Shown here: piece by piece, positions 55,422-64,000 of the stretch
Layout: the number at the start of each line of letters is the position of its first letter
How positions within the stretch are numbered: position 1 is the first letter of the stretch
DNA from: Planctomycetota bacterium
GTDB lineage: Bacteria; Planctomycetota; Planctomycetia; Gemmatales; HRBIN36
Assembly (NCBI GenBank): GCA_014584395.1
Contig: JACTMY010000018.1
Span: 404,342-468,341 of the forward strand
Length of the DNA: 64,000 nt
Reading direction: 5' to 3'
Position numbers and translations under genes: made by a program
The notes under the pieces: model-generated
What the model was told of the DNA's origin: nothing
The model's database searches: none
The model's input: the letters and a program-made list of their open reading frames with translations, nothing else

Positions 55422-56177
55422 ATGAAACCACCCACTTTGGAACATTTGCTGAAACAGTTTCTGGCACAAGGCGATGCCAGTTCGTCCAGCGAGGTCGAAC
55501 CGTATCAGCAAAACCTCACCGTGGCGACCTGGTTGGAGCCGAAACAGCTTTGGCCGTCGGGCATGGAAGCAGTCCAAGAGTTGGCGCCAGCGCATGCCTT
55601 GGAATCCATACCCGACGCTTGGCTGGCAACCTGGCAGCGTTTGCTCCGGGAATTGCATTCGCAGCCGATCGTTTGGTTTGCGTTTGGCCACGTGCCCGCC
55701 ATGCTGCGCCAACTCGACCCGCTCCTGGACCTCCCAGCAGAGGCTTCACCCCTGGACCCCTGGCAGCCGACGCCGGGCGTGAATTGGCATTTTGCGCCGG
55801 CCAGCGAACTGGATCCTCGATCCATGCTCTTCTTGACCATGCTCCAGCGTTGCCAAGGCCATTGGGATCAAGCGGCTGCTTCATTGGCCAAGGTTCGGCA
55901 GGTGGCACCCGCAGATTGGACGCCATGGCTCGATCATGAAACCGCGGTGCTCCACGCCATGTCGGGCGAAGGCTCCTTGGCGGAAGCCCATTGGCGGCAG
56001 GCCGTGCCGCCGTCCTTTGCCTCCCTGTATAACCTCGGCCTCTTGTCCTTCCACCGCGGACAGTTCAAACTGGCCCGGGAGCGGTTCGAGAAAGCCCTGC
56101 CCTTGATCAATCCAGCCAGTCCATGGCATCACTTGACCCGCCTCTATCTGGAGTGCCTGGCCAGCCGCGCTGCGTAA
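55422..56177 (+). CDS. TPR-like hypothetical protein, 251 aa
   Basis: A soluble protein whose C-terminal half has TPR-like helical pairs: MLQRCQGHWDQAAASLAKVRQ, LYNLGLLSFHRGQFKLARER and SPWHHLTRLYLECLASRAA. The N-terminal half has no recognisable domain. TPR units bind other proteins. Start uncertain: ATG at 55410 or 55422. It is divergent from the giant gene pair at 51699-55172. Confidence 0.72.
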   Translation: MKPPTLEHLLKQFLAQGDASSSSEVEPYQQNLTVATWLEPKQLWPSGMEAVQELAPAHALESIPDAWLATWQRLLRELHSQPIVWFAFGHVPAMLRQLDPLLDLPAEASPLDPWQPTPGVNWHFAPASELDPRSMLFLTMLQRCQGHWDQAAASLAKVRQVAPADWTPWLDHETAVLHAMSGEGSLAEAHWRQAVPPSFASLYNLGLLSFHRGQFKLARERFEKALPLINPASPWHHLTRLYLECLASRAA

Positions 56178-56282
56178 CGGGGCTTCGTGCCGTCCATCAG
56201 CGACTTGCGAACCTCCATCCTGCAGGTTAGGATACATTGGAATTTCCGCCTCCGATCCCACCTTCGTTAGATGGAGATGCCG

Positions 56283-57068
56283 ATGTCGCGTGTCTTGATG
56301 CTCCAGGCCGCCCTGATTGGATTCATCGGTTTGTGTTTCCCCTGGTCCATGGTCGACCAGCCCAGCGCGAATGATTTCGTCGATCTATTCAATGGCCGCG
56401 ATCTCGAGGGATGGAAGCTCCCCGCGAAGGAGCAAGAGGGTTGGTACGGTCCATGGACTGTGAAGGATGGCTGCATTCATTGCGACGTTCGGCGCGCCAC
56501 GGGAGGGGATCAATCCTTGTGGACGCTGAACAAGTACAAGGATTTCATCCTCGAACTGGATTGGCGCATCTGGGAAGCCCCGTTTGAAAACAACGTCCCC
56601 GTGCTCCTGCCCGATGGCACGCAGAAAAAGGACGCGGAAGGAAAGCCGGTCGTGGCGCGGGTCGCGGAGGCGGATTCCGGCGTCTATTTGCGCGGCTCAT
56701 CGAAAAGTCAAATCAACATCTGGTGCTGGCCGATCGGGTCGGGGGAAGTGTATGGCTACCGCACGGACCCGAAGATGTCGGCCGAGGTGCGCGCCGGCGT
56801 GACGCCCAAGCGGCGCGCGGATAAGCCCATCGGCGAATGGAATCAATTCGTCATCACCCTCATCGGCGATCGCTTGACCGTCGTCCTCAATGGGGAAACC
56901 GTCATCGATCAGGCCCAACTGCCGGGCATTCCCGACGAGGGCAGTTTGGCCTTGCAGCATCATGGCGGGTTCAACGCCAAGACCGGTCAATTCAATGGTT
57001 CGCCCAGCCAGGTCGAGTTCCGGAGGATTCGCATCAAGGAATTGCCGCGCGGCGGCGAGCAGCGGTGA
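56283..57068 (+). CDS. Secreted DUF1080 (3-keto-disaccharide hydrolase-like) protein
   Basis: A 261-aa protein with an N-terminal hydrophobic signal (about 3-24) and a DUF1080 domain of LamG-like beta sandwich type. FVDLFNGRDLEGWKLP is the family opening; KYKDFILELDWRIWE and DSGVYLRGSSKSQINIW, then IGEWNQFVITLIGDRLTVVLNGE, follow. Some members hydrolyse 3-keto-glycosides; most planctomycete copies are uncharacterised. GGAG at 56273 is 6 bases before the ATG at 56283, which favours this start over those at 56271 and 56277. Confidence 0.88.
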   Translation: MSRVLMLQAALIGFIGLCFPWSMVDQPSANDFVDLFNGRDLEGWKLPAKEQEGWYGPWTVKDGCIHCDVRRATGGDQSLWTLNKYKDFILELDWRIWEAPFENNVPVLLPDGTQKKDAEGKPVVARVAEADSGVYLRGSSKSQINIWCWPIGSGEVYGYRTDPKMSAEVRAGVTPKRRADKPIGEWNQFVITLIGDRLTVVLNGETVIDQAQLPGIPDEGSLALQHHGGFNAKTGQFNGSPSQVEFRRIRIKELPRGGEQR

Positions 57069-57089
57069 GCGTCGACGGCATGGGAGCGA

Positions 57090-57950
57090 TCAATCGGGGA
57101 GTTGCTTGAACCGCACCAGGCGGGAAACCAGTTCCGCTTGCGTCACCTCCGTCTGCGCGGGGACGGTGAGCATGCAGCCATGATCGTCCTTGGAGTCGAT
57201 GATGATCTGCTTGGGATTGGGCAAGTCATAACCCTGATCGCAGGGAATGTGGCCGCTGATGAGCCAGCGGCCGCCCGTCTTGTCCAGAAACGCTTGCACC
57301 GTGTCCGACGACACATCACGCCCCCAGACCACGGCATGGATGCTGCCTCCCAGGATGACGTCCTGCTCGTCATGCTTGTCCTTGGCGAGCGCCTCCAGGC
57401 TCCAATCGGCGATCCGCTTCGCGCCCGGCACGCTGTGGCTGAGGATCACGCCGTTGGGCAGGCGAATGATGACAGGCAGAGCGGCAAACAACGCTTCGTA
57501 AGCTTGATAGATGGCGTCGGCAAATTGGTCGTAGGCCGCTTCCACCCCCAAGCGGAACAGGTTGTTGAGATCGATGAAATTTTTGGAGATGGCCTGCCGC
57601 GTCCATTGGGACAGCTCGTGATTGCCCAGGAGATAGTGGACGCGATGGGGGTGCAAGCATTTGAGCGCGGCGAGCAGATCGACGACGCGGTGCGACTGTT
57701 CGCCGCCGTTGGGGTACATGACCGGTCCATGAATCAATTCCTGAACGACCAGATGGCGGCGGGGATGTTGATTGAGATCGGCGAAATCCATGGCCTTTTT
57801 GAAGTTGATCACGTGGCCGTGCAAATCGCCCACGACGACGACGTCCTCCGCCGCGGAAAGATCGATGATTCTTCCTTGCCGCCCCTGGGTGCGGCGAAAA
57901 CTATCGGTGGCAAGCCGTAAGGTGTTGAGCAAACGCTGCGGATCGGGCAT
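57090..57950 (-). CDS. Metallophosphoesterase with atypical second motif
   Basis: A 286-aa calcineurin-like phosphoesterase. GDLHGH (41-46) and GNHE (109-112) are intact, and late His residues appear in SGHIPCDQGYDL. The middle motif, usually GDxxDRG, is replaced by QELIHGP (70-76), followed by the usual SHRVVDLLAALK helix. Loss of the bridging Asp should change metal binding or abolish the binuclear site. The family acts on protein or nucleotide phosphates; the substrate here is unknown. Confidence 0.82.
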   Translation of the reverse strand: MPDPQRLLNTLRLATDSFRRTQGRQGRIIDLSAAEDVVVVGDLHGHVINFKKAMDFADLNQHPRRHLVVQELIHGPVMYPNGGEQSHRVVDLLAALKCLHPHRVHYLLGNHELSQWTRQAISKNFIDLNNLFRLGVEAAYDQFADAIYQAYEALFAALPVIIRLPNGVILSHSVPGAKRIADWSLEALAKDKHDEQDVILGGSIHAVVWGRDVSSDTVQAFLDKTGGRWLISGHIPCDQGYDLPNPKQIIIDSKDDHGCMLTVPAQTEVTQAELVSRLVRFKQLPD

Positions 57951-58190
57951 GAATGGGATTCCCCGTGAAGATTCTCTTCGATTCTACATGAATGAAAATC
58001 CGAATGCCACGTGAGAATGGGACAGGGTTGGGCGAGGGCCTGGGCTTGAGGCAATGCAATCGCTAGGTTCACGGCCTTCGGATCAACTCCTGGACAGATC
58101 GTGAGCATTTCAACGAACCGATGTTAGTCCCCGCCCTTAGAAACGGTTGATAGGCGGGTGCAAACAGCAAAGTGGTTCCCGGCTCATGGG

Positions 58191-58218
58191 TTGTTGCAGG
58201 CGTTGACCGACTTATAAT
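58191..58218 (+). promoter_or_regulatory. Promoter of mqnC
   Basis: TTGTTG (58191-58196) and a perfect TATAAT (58213-58218) with a 16-base spacer. The leader would be about 40 bases to the ATG at 58264. Confidence 0.55.
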
Positions 58219-58263
58219 AGATAGGGCAATCCCGTAACCTCCATAGACTTGAAGGTGGCTTTC

Positions 58264-59433
58264 ATGAAGCCGTTGACGGATAATCGAACGGCCCGCGAGA
58301 CGACGCCCTCGAAGCGTTCCATCGAGCCTCATTCGCTGGTGGATCTGTCGATTCGACCTCTCCTGGACAAGGCCGTGGCTGGGGAGCGGCTGTCGCCGGA
58401 AGAAGGACTGCGGCTGCTCGAATCCCACGATCTGCACGCCATTGGCCGCGCCGCCCACGAAGTTACGCAGCGGCTCCATCCTGAACCCTACCGCACGTTC
58501 AACATCGACCGCAACATCAATTACACCAACGTTTGTGCCGCGGTGTGCGACTTCTGCGCCTTTTACCGCAAGGCCAACGATGGCGACGCCTATGTACTCG
58601 ACCGCGACGTCCTCTATCAAAAAATCGAGGAAACGGTGCAGCTTGGCGGCGACCAGATTTTGCTTCAAGGCGGCAACCATCCCTCTTTGCCCTTGGAGTG
58701 GTATGAGGAATTGCTGCGCGATTTGCGGCACCGCTTCCCGCAAGTGAATCTGCACGCGTTCAGCGCCGCCGAGCTTTGGCATTTCCACAAGCTCAACAAG
58801 ATCCCCCTGGAGGAAGTCCTGCGGCGGTTGAAACAGGCGGGGATGGGCAGTTTGCCGGGCGGCGGCGCGGAAATTCTCGTCGATCGCGTCAGGGAAGCCA
58901 TCACCAAAAACAAGGTCCTCACCGAGGAGTGGCTGCAAGTCCACCGCGTCTGGCATCAGCTCGGCGGCCGCTCGACCGCCACCATGATGTTTGGGCATAT
59001 CGAGACCTTGGCCGAACGCATCGAACATCTGGAGCGCCTGCGCCAACTGCAGGATGAAACCAACGGCTTCACGGCGTTCATTTGCTGGACGTTTCAAGCC
59101 GACCATACGCAGATGAGCCACGTGCCCGAAGCGGGGGCGTTTGACTATCTCAAAACCCAGGCGGTGGCTCGACTCTACTTGGACAACGTGCCCAATATCC
59201 AATCCTCCTGGGTCACCCAAGGGCCGACGATCGGCCAGTTGGCGTTGTTCTTTGGCGCCAACGACATGGGCAGTCTCATGATCGAGGAAAACGTGGTCTC
59301 GGCCGCCGGGACCGTGCATCATCTCACCCTCGATCAGATCAAGCAGGCGATCCGCGAGGCGGGTTACATTCCCAGGCAGCGCAACGTCTATTACCAATAC
59401 ATTGATCAGGAACCTTCCATTACCTTGGTTTAA
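58264..59433 (+). CDS. mqnC: Cyclic dehypoxanthinyl futalosine synthase MqnC
   Basis: Radical SAM enzyme of the futalosine pathway to menaquinone; it cyclises dehypoxanthine futalosine. The cluster cysteines are Cys91, Cys95 and Cys98 in NVCAAVCDFCAFYR. NIDRNINYTN before it and LLQGGNHP after it are MqnC hallmarks, as is NDMGSLMIEENVVSAAG near the C-terminus. Length 389 aa is normal. AAGGTGG lies upstream of the ATG at 58264. No other mqn gene is in the window. The paralogue MqnE is less likely because it lacks the QGGNHP and EENVVSAAG combination. Confidence 0.94.
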   Translation: MKPLTDNRTARETTPSKRSIEPHSLVDLSIRPLLDKAVAGERLSPEEGLRLLESHDLHAIGRAAHEVTQRLHPEPYRTFNIDRNINYTNVCAAVCDFCAFYRKANDGDAYVLDRDVLYQKIEETVQLGGDQILLQGGNHPSLPLEWYEELLRDLRHRFPQVNLHAFSAAELWHFHKLNKIPLEEVLRRLKQAGMGSLPGGGAEILVDRVREAITKNKVLTEEWLQVHRVWHQLGGRSTATMMFGHIETLAERIEHLERLRQLQDETNGFTAFICWTFQADHTQMSHVPEAGAFDYLKTQAVARLYLDNVPNIQSSWVTQGPTIGQLALFFGANDMGSLMIEENVVSAAGTVHHLTLDQIKQAIREAGYIPRQRNVYYQYIDQEPSITLV

Positions 59434-59625
59434 CGGCAGATCATGCACGGGACCGCTGCATCGCCTTCAAGCTGAAAGCGCGCGGTTGTCGGGTTGGATG
59501 GCGGCGCCGCCTTAAAAATGGCTCGACACAGCATGATTTCCTGCTCACGACGTGCCCTGCCCCTTTTATGATGAAAGGGGAATTGTTTTCACGGTTCACT
59601 TCCGATTGCACGGTGACGTGGCGTT

Positions 59626-60612
59626 ATGGCTTTGCGATTCAAGCGAAAAGAGTTGCTGCAGCAAGGTTTCCGCCGCATCCTGAAGCGCTTAAGCACTCAG
59701 GTGGAGGAGCACTTAACGTCGCCGACGGACCGCGACGAGCATATTCATCAGGCCCGCGTCGCGCTCAAACGGCTGCGAGCGCTGATCCGTCTCGTGAAAG
59801 CGGGACTGCCCAACGCGCTCTTCGGCGAAGCCAATTTCTTCTACCGCGACCTGGGGCGGCAATTGTCCGAGGCGCGCGATGCCATGGTAATGCTCCTCAC
59901 CTGGAATGAGCTGGCAGCGCTGCTGAAACCCATCGACCCTGATTTAGTTCAGTGCGTGCACGAGGGGCTGCTCAAGGATAGCGGCGCCGCGGCCGCCGCG
60001 CCGGACGGGCACGAATCCGCCAACGACACCTCGTGGCAAGCCGTGGCTCGATGGCAAGAGACGCTCAGCGGAGCATTCGCGGCGAAAGGGGCTGGTTGGG
60101 GCATCCTGCAGAAAGGGCTCAAACGCACCTATCGCCAAGGGCAAGAGGCCATGCGGCAGGCCCAAGAAAAACAAGACGAAGCGTTCTATCATGAGTGGCG
60201 GAAACGCGTCAAGGATCGAACCTATCAGATCGAGTATCTTGCCGCGATCTGGGAGCCGATCATGACCACCTTGGAGCAGGAACTGAAACGACTGGCGGAC
60301 CTGTTGGGCAAAGAGCATGACTGGGCGGTGTTGAAGGACAAGCTGACCGCCTTGAGCAAAAGCGAACCGCGCGTGGCGGCTGCGCTGCCCAAACTCAAAG
60401 CCCTGATTGAACAACAACAGGAGGCATTGCGGTCGGAAGCGCATGATCTGGGCAGTTGTCTCTACGCCGACCAGCCCGGTCCCACCATCAAACGCATGCA
60501 TCGCTATTGGCAAGCCTGGCGAAGACGCAAATCGCTGAAGGATGAAGCCAATTCAGCCGCGATTGAAAATGAACATGATATCGGAGAAGGTAAGAATAAA
60601 GGAAAGTCCTGA
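59626..60612 (+). CDS. CHAD domain protein
   Basis: A 328-aa all-helical, charged protein. HIHQARVALKRLRALIRLVK and FYHEWRKRVKDRTYQIEYLA are the two conserved CHAD segments, with His and Arg/Lys that bind polyphosphate or other anions. The family is often paired with a CYTH triphosphatase domain, absent here. TATGAT lies about 58 bases upstream. The C-terminus is Lys/Asn/Gly-rich. Confidence 0.88.
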   Translation: MALRFKRKELLQQGFRRILKRLSTQVEEHLTSPTDRDEHIHQARVALKRLRALIRLVKAGLPNALFGEANFFYRDLGRQLSEARDAMVMLLTWNELAALLKPIDPDLVQCVHEGLLKDSGAAAAAPDGHESANDTSWQAVARWQETLSGAFAAKGAGWGILQKGLKRTYRQGQEAMRQAQEKQDEAFYHEWRKRVKDRTYQIEYLAAIWEPIMTTLEQELKRLADLLGKEHDWAVLKDKLTALSKSEPRVAAALPKLKALIEQQQEALRSEAHDLGSCLYADQPGPTIKRMHRYWQAWRRRKSLKDEANSAAIENEHDIGEGKNKGKS

Positions 60613-60683
60613 GGTGTATCATGCATTCGCCACAAGACCTTCGTAGGTTCGTAAATCCGTGTCAAGAACGTCTTCCCAGTGCG

Positions 60684-60689
60684 TATAAT
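60684..60689 (+). promoter_or_regulatory. -10 element of the small secreted protein gene
   Basis: Perfect TATAAT, 72 bases before the ATG at 60762. No convincing -35 box. Confidence 0.4.
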
Positions 60690-60761
60690 TAAAGGATGGG
60701 CTAACGAACTGCTTGATGGCATCGACCTTGGCAACTGACGACAGCCGATGGGGAGGTTGAC

Positions 60762-61163
60762 ATGAAAAGCATCCTGATCGCCATGGGGCTCGTGACCGGG
60801 ATTTGGCTTTTGGCTCCAGCCGAGGCAGCCGCGCAGCGATGGATACCCAACAGCCCGTATCTGCCTCCTTATGCACAACCCGGTTACGGGCCGGGGGCGC
60901 CGTTGCCGTTCCTGTCGCCGCTGCCCATTTATCGCACCAACTATCGCATGACGGGCTTTTATAACCCCTACACAGGCGTTTACGTTGGCCGCGTGTTTGG
61001 CTTCTCGCCGAGCAGCGGTTATTACACCGGCTATGTGAACATGTACAATACGCCTTATGGCACGGTGTATCGCTATGTGCCCAGCTTCCACAGCAATGAC
61101 TTTTTCCGCACCCAGGCGCAATCGCGCCAGCCGGGGTTAGGAACGATTCGACCCACCTATTGA
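60762..61163 (+). CDS. Small secreted Tyr/Pro/Gly-rich protein
   Basis: A 133-aa protein with a signal peptide (about 1-24, cleaved near AEAAA) and a mature part dominated by Tyr, Pro, Gly, Asn and Phe, for example YLPPYAQPGYGPGAP and MTGFYNPYTGVYVGRV. No family recognised. A GGGGAGG ribosome binding site lies 5 bases before the ATG. It converges on map with a shared terminator between them. A structural envelope role is possible but not shown. Confidence 0.75.
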   Translation: MKSILIAMGLVTGIWLLAPAEAAAQRWIPNSPYLPPYAQPGYGPGAPLPFLSPLPIYRTNYRMTGFYNPYTGVYVGRVFGFSPSSGYYTGYVNMYNTPYGTVYRYVPSFHSNDFFRTQAQSRQPGLGTIRPTY

Positions 61164-61194
61164 GCGGCTTTCCGAAGGTTTATTCCTTCGTGGC

Positions 61195-61243
61195 AAAGCC
61201 ATCGAGTTGCCCTCGCCTCCCTGGGCGGCTCGATGGCTTTCTT
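61195..61243 (+). terminator. Bidirectional terminator between the secreted protein gene and map
   Basis: AAAGCCATCGAG (61195-61206) pairs perfectly with CTCGATGGCTTT (61229-61240), 12 bp, followed by CTTT. The sequence is near symmetric and would also end transcripts coming from map. Confidence 0.8.
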
Positions 61244-61290
61244 TACGATACCGATGACGTTGAAGCAGCACGCCGGGAGGGAACTATGCC

Positions 61291-62100
61291 CTACGGCGCG
61301 AGAGCGGTCGGATGGCGGGTAAGCACGCGGACCCCTTCGGTCGTCAGTGCGACGGTGTGTTCGACGTGGGCGCTGGGCAAGCGATCGCGGGTGATCACCG
61401 TCCAATGATCCGGCAGTTCTTGCACTTCCTTTTTACCCATGTTGACCATGGGTTCGATGGCCAAGGTCAGCCCAGGCTCCAAGCGGAAATCCTGCTGCCG
61501 CATTTCCTTGCTGCTGTAATTCGGAACCTGCGGCGGTTCATGCATCACCCGCCCAATGCCGTGGCCCACAAACCGCTCGACGACAGAGAAACCTTGCGCT
61601 TGGACGTATTGCTGCATCTGCAGGGCGATTTCGGACCACCAGCGCTTTTTGGGGAGTTCACGAATGGCAATGGCAAGCGCCTCCTCCGCAACGCGAACCA
61701 GACGCTTGATTTCGGGGCTGACCTCGCCGATGGGCAGGCAAAACGCCGCGTCGCCGCACCAGCCATTCAGTTTGCAGGCCGTGTCGACCTTGAGCAAGTC
61801 GCCGGGCCGCAGCACGCGGGGTCCGGGGATGCCATGCACCACCTGCTCGTTGACGGAGATGCAGGTCACGGCCGGGAACGGGGTGCGCGTGCCCGGATAG
61901 CCTTTGAAGAGCGGGATAGCCCCTTGCTCTTTGTAAAACGCTTCCACGGCTTGATCGATGTCCAGGGTCCGCACCCCCGGCTGAGCCATGTTCCTGGCGA
62001 TCTGCAGGGCTTGCGAAACGAGGTCGCAGGCTTGCTGCATCTTGTCGATTTCTTCCGTGGATTTCAGGACCGGCTTGGGGGGGGCAATGGATTTCAACAT
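61291..62100 (-). CDS. map: Type I methionine aminopeptidase
   Basis: Removes the initiator Met from new proteins. The five metal ligands are Asp106, Asp117, His180, Glu216 and Glu248, all in conserved context (KVDTACKLNGWCGD, FVGHGIGRVMHEPP, AIEPMV, AHVEHTVA). Length 269 aa is normal. The start overlaps the adk stop by 7 bases, so the two are co-translated. This is the last gene of the secY-adk-map cluster; the infA and rpmJ genes often following map are not here. Confidence 0.97.
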   Translation of the reverse strand: MLKSIAPPKPVLKSTEEIDKMQQACDLVSQALQIARNMAQPGVRTLDIDQAVEAFYKEQGAIPLFKGYPGTRTPFPAVTCISVNEQVVHGIPGPRVLRPGDLLKVDTACKLNGWCGDAAFCLPIGEVSPEIKRLVRVAEEALAIAIRELPKKRWWSEIALQMQQYVQAQGFSVVERFVGHGIGRVMHEPPQVPNYSSKEMRQQDFRLEPGLTLAIEPMVNMGKKEVQELPDHWTVITRDRLPSAHVEHTVALTTEGVRVLTRHPTALAP

Positions 62101-62753
62101 GATCCCTTCTTTTCGGTCAAAAGCTGCAGCAGTTGATCAAACACCACATCCACGCTCTTTTGCCCGTCCACTTCCACCAGCCGTTGCCGTTGCCGGTAAT
62201 AATCCAGGACGGACAACGTGGCCGATCGATAGAGTGTCAGCCGCTTGCGGACGGTTTCCTCGCGGTCGTCGGCCCGCTGTTCGAGCGGTTCGCCGGTTTC
62301 ATCGTCGCGATCCGGCACTCGCGGCGGATTGAAGACGACGTGATACAGCCGGCCCGTGGAAGGGCAGACGCGGCGGCCGCTGATGCGGCGCACGATTTCC
62401 TCATCGGCCACGTTCAACACCACGACGGCGTCAATGGGTAGTCCCAACTCCTTGAGGACGCCGTCAAACGCCTCGGCTTGCGCCACCGTGCGCGGATAAC
62501 CGTCCATCAAAAAAGACTCGGGCCGATCGGCTTGATGAAAGCGATCGGCAATGAGGTCGTTGACCAAAGTATCCGGCACCAATTGGCCGGAAGTCAAGTA
62601 GGGGGCTGCCTGGTTGCCCAGGGGCGTCTGCCGGCGGATCGCGTCGCGCAGGATATCGCCGGTGGAGATGTGGCTCATGCCAAAGTGGTCGCACAGTTTC
62701 TTGGCTTGCGTGCCCTTGCCGCTCCCCGGTGGACCAAGAAGGATGATGCGCAT
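62094..62753 (-). CDS. adk: Adenylate kinase
   Basis: Catalyses AMP + ATP = 2 ADP. The P-loop is GPPGSGKGTQ at residues 7-16. The AMP-binding segment is HISTGDILRDAI, and YPRTVAQAEAFD and the LID with GRRVCPSTGRLYHVVFNPP follow. The LID keeps only one Cys, so it is not the zinc-finger type. Length 219 aa is normal. It lies between secY and map as in most ribosomal clusters. Confidence 0.97.
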   Translation of the reverse strand: MRIILLGPPGSGKGTQAKKLCDHFGMSHISTGDILRDAIRRQTPLGNQAAPYLTSGQLVPDTLVNDLIADRFHQADRPESFLMDGYPRTVAQAEAFDGVLKELGLPIDAVVVLNVADEEIVRRISGRRVCPSTGRLYHVVFNPPRVPDRDDETGEPLEQRADDREETVRKRLTLYRSATLSVLDYYRQRQRLVEVDGQKSVDVVFDQLLQLLTEKKGSC

Positions 62754-62975
62754 GGAACCTAGCCGCTGGAAGATGGCTCTCGGCGCGGCGCCGGGACGAT
62801 CATCGCGACGGCGCGGCGAGGGGAGGCCGGAGAGGGAAGGAGGACTGGATGTTCGTCCTGAACATCCGCCGGAAACGCCAACGTCTGGAACCGGGATGAG
62901 CGGCTCCAGACGGCCAAAGGTCTAGTCTGGGAAACGGTTCGTCGAGGATGTTTGGCTCGGCGCGGAGCGAAACGC

Positions 62976-64000
62976 TTAATCATCCGTAAGACCCGGGTAA
63001 TTCCGCATGACGAGATGGCTGTTGATTTTCTGGACCAAATCGAGGGCCACGCTGATCATGATGAGCAAGCCCGTGCCCCCGTAGAAACTGGCGATCAAGG
63101 GGTCGACGCCCGGCATGACCGTCGTCACCATCGAGGGGAAAATGGCCACCAGGGCCAGGAAGCCAGAACCGACGAAGGTCAGCCGCTGCATGACCTTTTT
63201 CAGGTAATCGGCCGTGCGGCGGCCGGGTCGATAGCCGGGGATGAAGCTGCCGTAGTCGCGGAGATTGTTGGCCACTTCCTTGGGATTGAAGGTGATGGCG
63301 GCCCAGAAGTAGGCGAAGGCGAAGATGAGGGCGATGTAAAAGAGGTTGTAAATGTAGCTTTGCCTCATGAATTCGCTGGCGAGCCCTGCGGCCCAACCGG
63401 CTTGAAAGGTGCCCGCGATCCAGTTGAAAATGATCAGCGGGATCACCAAGATGCTGCTGGCGAAGATGACGGGCATGACACCCGATTGATTGACCTTGAG
63501 GGGCAGAAATTGCCGGGTGCCGCCATAGACGCGGCGGCCGCGCGTGTGGCGGGCGGATTGCGTCGGAATGCGGCGCGTGGCCTTGGTCATGATGATGATG
63601 AACACGACGACGACAACGAACAGCACGGCCAGGGCAATGAAAATTTCCAGGCCGGGCCGGCTGGCGTCCGCGCCGCCCAGTTGAATGCTCGACCAGCGAA
63701 ATTCCCCCGTGGCCGGCTCGACAAAAAACCGCTTGAACGCTTCGGGCAAACGCGAGACGATGCCGGCCATGATGATCAAGCTGATGCCGTTGCCGATGCC
63801 ATACTCATCGATCTGTTCGCCGATCCACATGAGAAATAAGGCACCCGCGGTCATGGTGATGACGGCGGTCAAGATGTAAAAGAAGGAGCTAAAGATGAGT
63901 TGATCGGGCGTGCTCGCCATGCCGTTGAGATACATCCAGCTTTGCACGAGGCAAATGGGTATGGTCGCGTAGCGGGTGTATTCGTTGATCTTCTTGCGGC
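62976..64000 (-). CDS. secY: Preprotein translocase subunit SecY (5' end beyond window)
   Basis: Central channel of the Sec translocon. About 340 C-terminal residues are visible, from RKKINEYTRYATIPICLVQS at the window edge to NYPGLTDD at the stop, roughly 75% of the protein. Membrane helices are evident throughout, and family blocks include GIGNGISLIIMAGIVSRLP, RRIPTQSARHTRGRRVYGG, a cytoplasmic loop, and GYRPGRRTADYLKKVMQRLT. The gene lies 222 bases upstream of adk; that gap holds no gene. Confidence 0.97.
   Translation of the reverse strand, partial: RKKINEYTRYATIPICLVQSWMYLNGMASTPDQLIFSSFFYILTAVITMTAGALFLMWIGEQIDEYGIGNGISLIIMAGIVSRLPEAFKRFFVEPATGEFRWSSIQLGGADASRPGLEIFIALAVLFVVVVVFIIIMTKATRRIPTQSARHTRGRRVYGGTRQFLPLKVNQSGVMPVIFASSILVIPLIIFNWIAGTFQAGWAAGLASEFMRQSYIYNLFYIALIFAFAYFWAAITFNPKEVANNLRDYGSFIPGYRPGRRTADYLKKVMQRLTFVGSGFLALVAIFPSMVTTVMPGVDPLIASFYGGTGLLIMISVALDLVQKINSHLVMRNYPGLTDD

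Noticed and set aside
58069..59448. 459-codon minus-strand frame opposite mqnC
   Set aside because: It mirrors the mqnC codons and shows no motif; mqnC has clear catalytic residues.
59500..59511. Perfect palindrome GGCGGCGCCGCC
   Set aside because: No loop and no T-run, so it is not a terminator; short GC palindromes are expected by chance here.

Overview
The window looks like a chromosomal segment of a planctomycete, probably Gemmatales-like. This is inferred from gene content, not from a database search. The clues are a high-GC genome with many secreted proteins of unknown function, DUF1573, DUF1080 and HTTM families, a chlamydia/plant-type FabI, MqnC of the futalosine menaquinone route, a copper-type formylglycine-generating enzyme, very large envelope proteins, and a spc-type secY-adk-map ribosomal cluster at the right edge. 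No rRNA, tRNA, CRISPR array, insertion sequence or prophage was recognised.

Layout. 1-4362: edge of a small basic protein gene, a short conserved unknown protein, a CCA/poly(A) polymerase-family nucleotidyltransferase overlapping rsmD, and two small secreted proteins. 4363-8262: a compact type VI secretion operon, tssK-tssL-tssM, whose TssM is only about half the usual length, closed by a good terminator. 8341-18390: two giant membrane-anchored proteins (1611 and 1704 aa), transcribed towards the tss operon. Each carries a caspase-like fold whose catalytic cysteine position is substituted; the second also has a VWA domain with an intact MIDAS. 18644-21148: a PhnD-like binding protein and a TolC-family protein on the same strand. 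21425-24203: an NtrB/NtrC-like histidine kinase and sigma-54 activator. 24333-29965: DUF1573 protein, membrane-bound double HhH (ComEA-like) protein, a membrane protein, uvrB, and an antitoxin/VapC pair that may be leaderless. 30093-34473: endonuclease V coupled by a 4-base overlap to an HTTM membrane protein, its usual type of membrane partner, and a ThuA-like protein. 35043-40902: fabI, a Nudix hydrolase, a Thr/Pro/Cys-rich secreted protein with HEAT-like repeats, a methyltransferase and a LacD-like class I aldolase. 41103-46272: kdsC followed by a 1070-aa LptC/LptA-like protein, then a membrane-anchored formylglycine-generating enzyme. 46340-55172: two giant envelope proteins that appear to be three repeats of one module. 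55422-61163: TPR protein, DUF1080 protein, unusual metallophosphoesterase, mqnC, CHAD protein and a small secreted protein. 61291-64000: map, adk and a 5'-truncated secY.

The strongest candidate for an undescribed system is 4363-18390. There a minimal TssK-TssL-TssM set, with no periplasmic arm on TssM, faces two giant inner-membrane-anchored proteins with pseudo-caspase domains. Whether they work together is inference from proximity. A second is the three-module giant protein pair at 46340-55172. A third is the kdsC/LptC-like pair, which mirrors the kdsC-lptC order of Proteobacteria and suggests an envelope LPS transport route.
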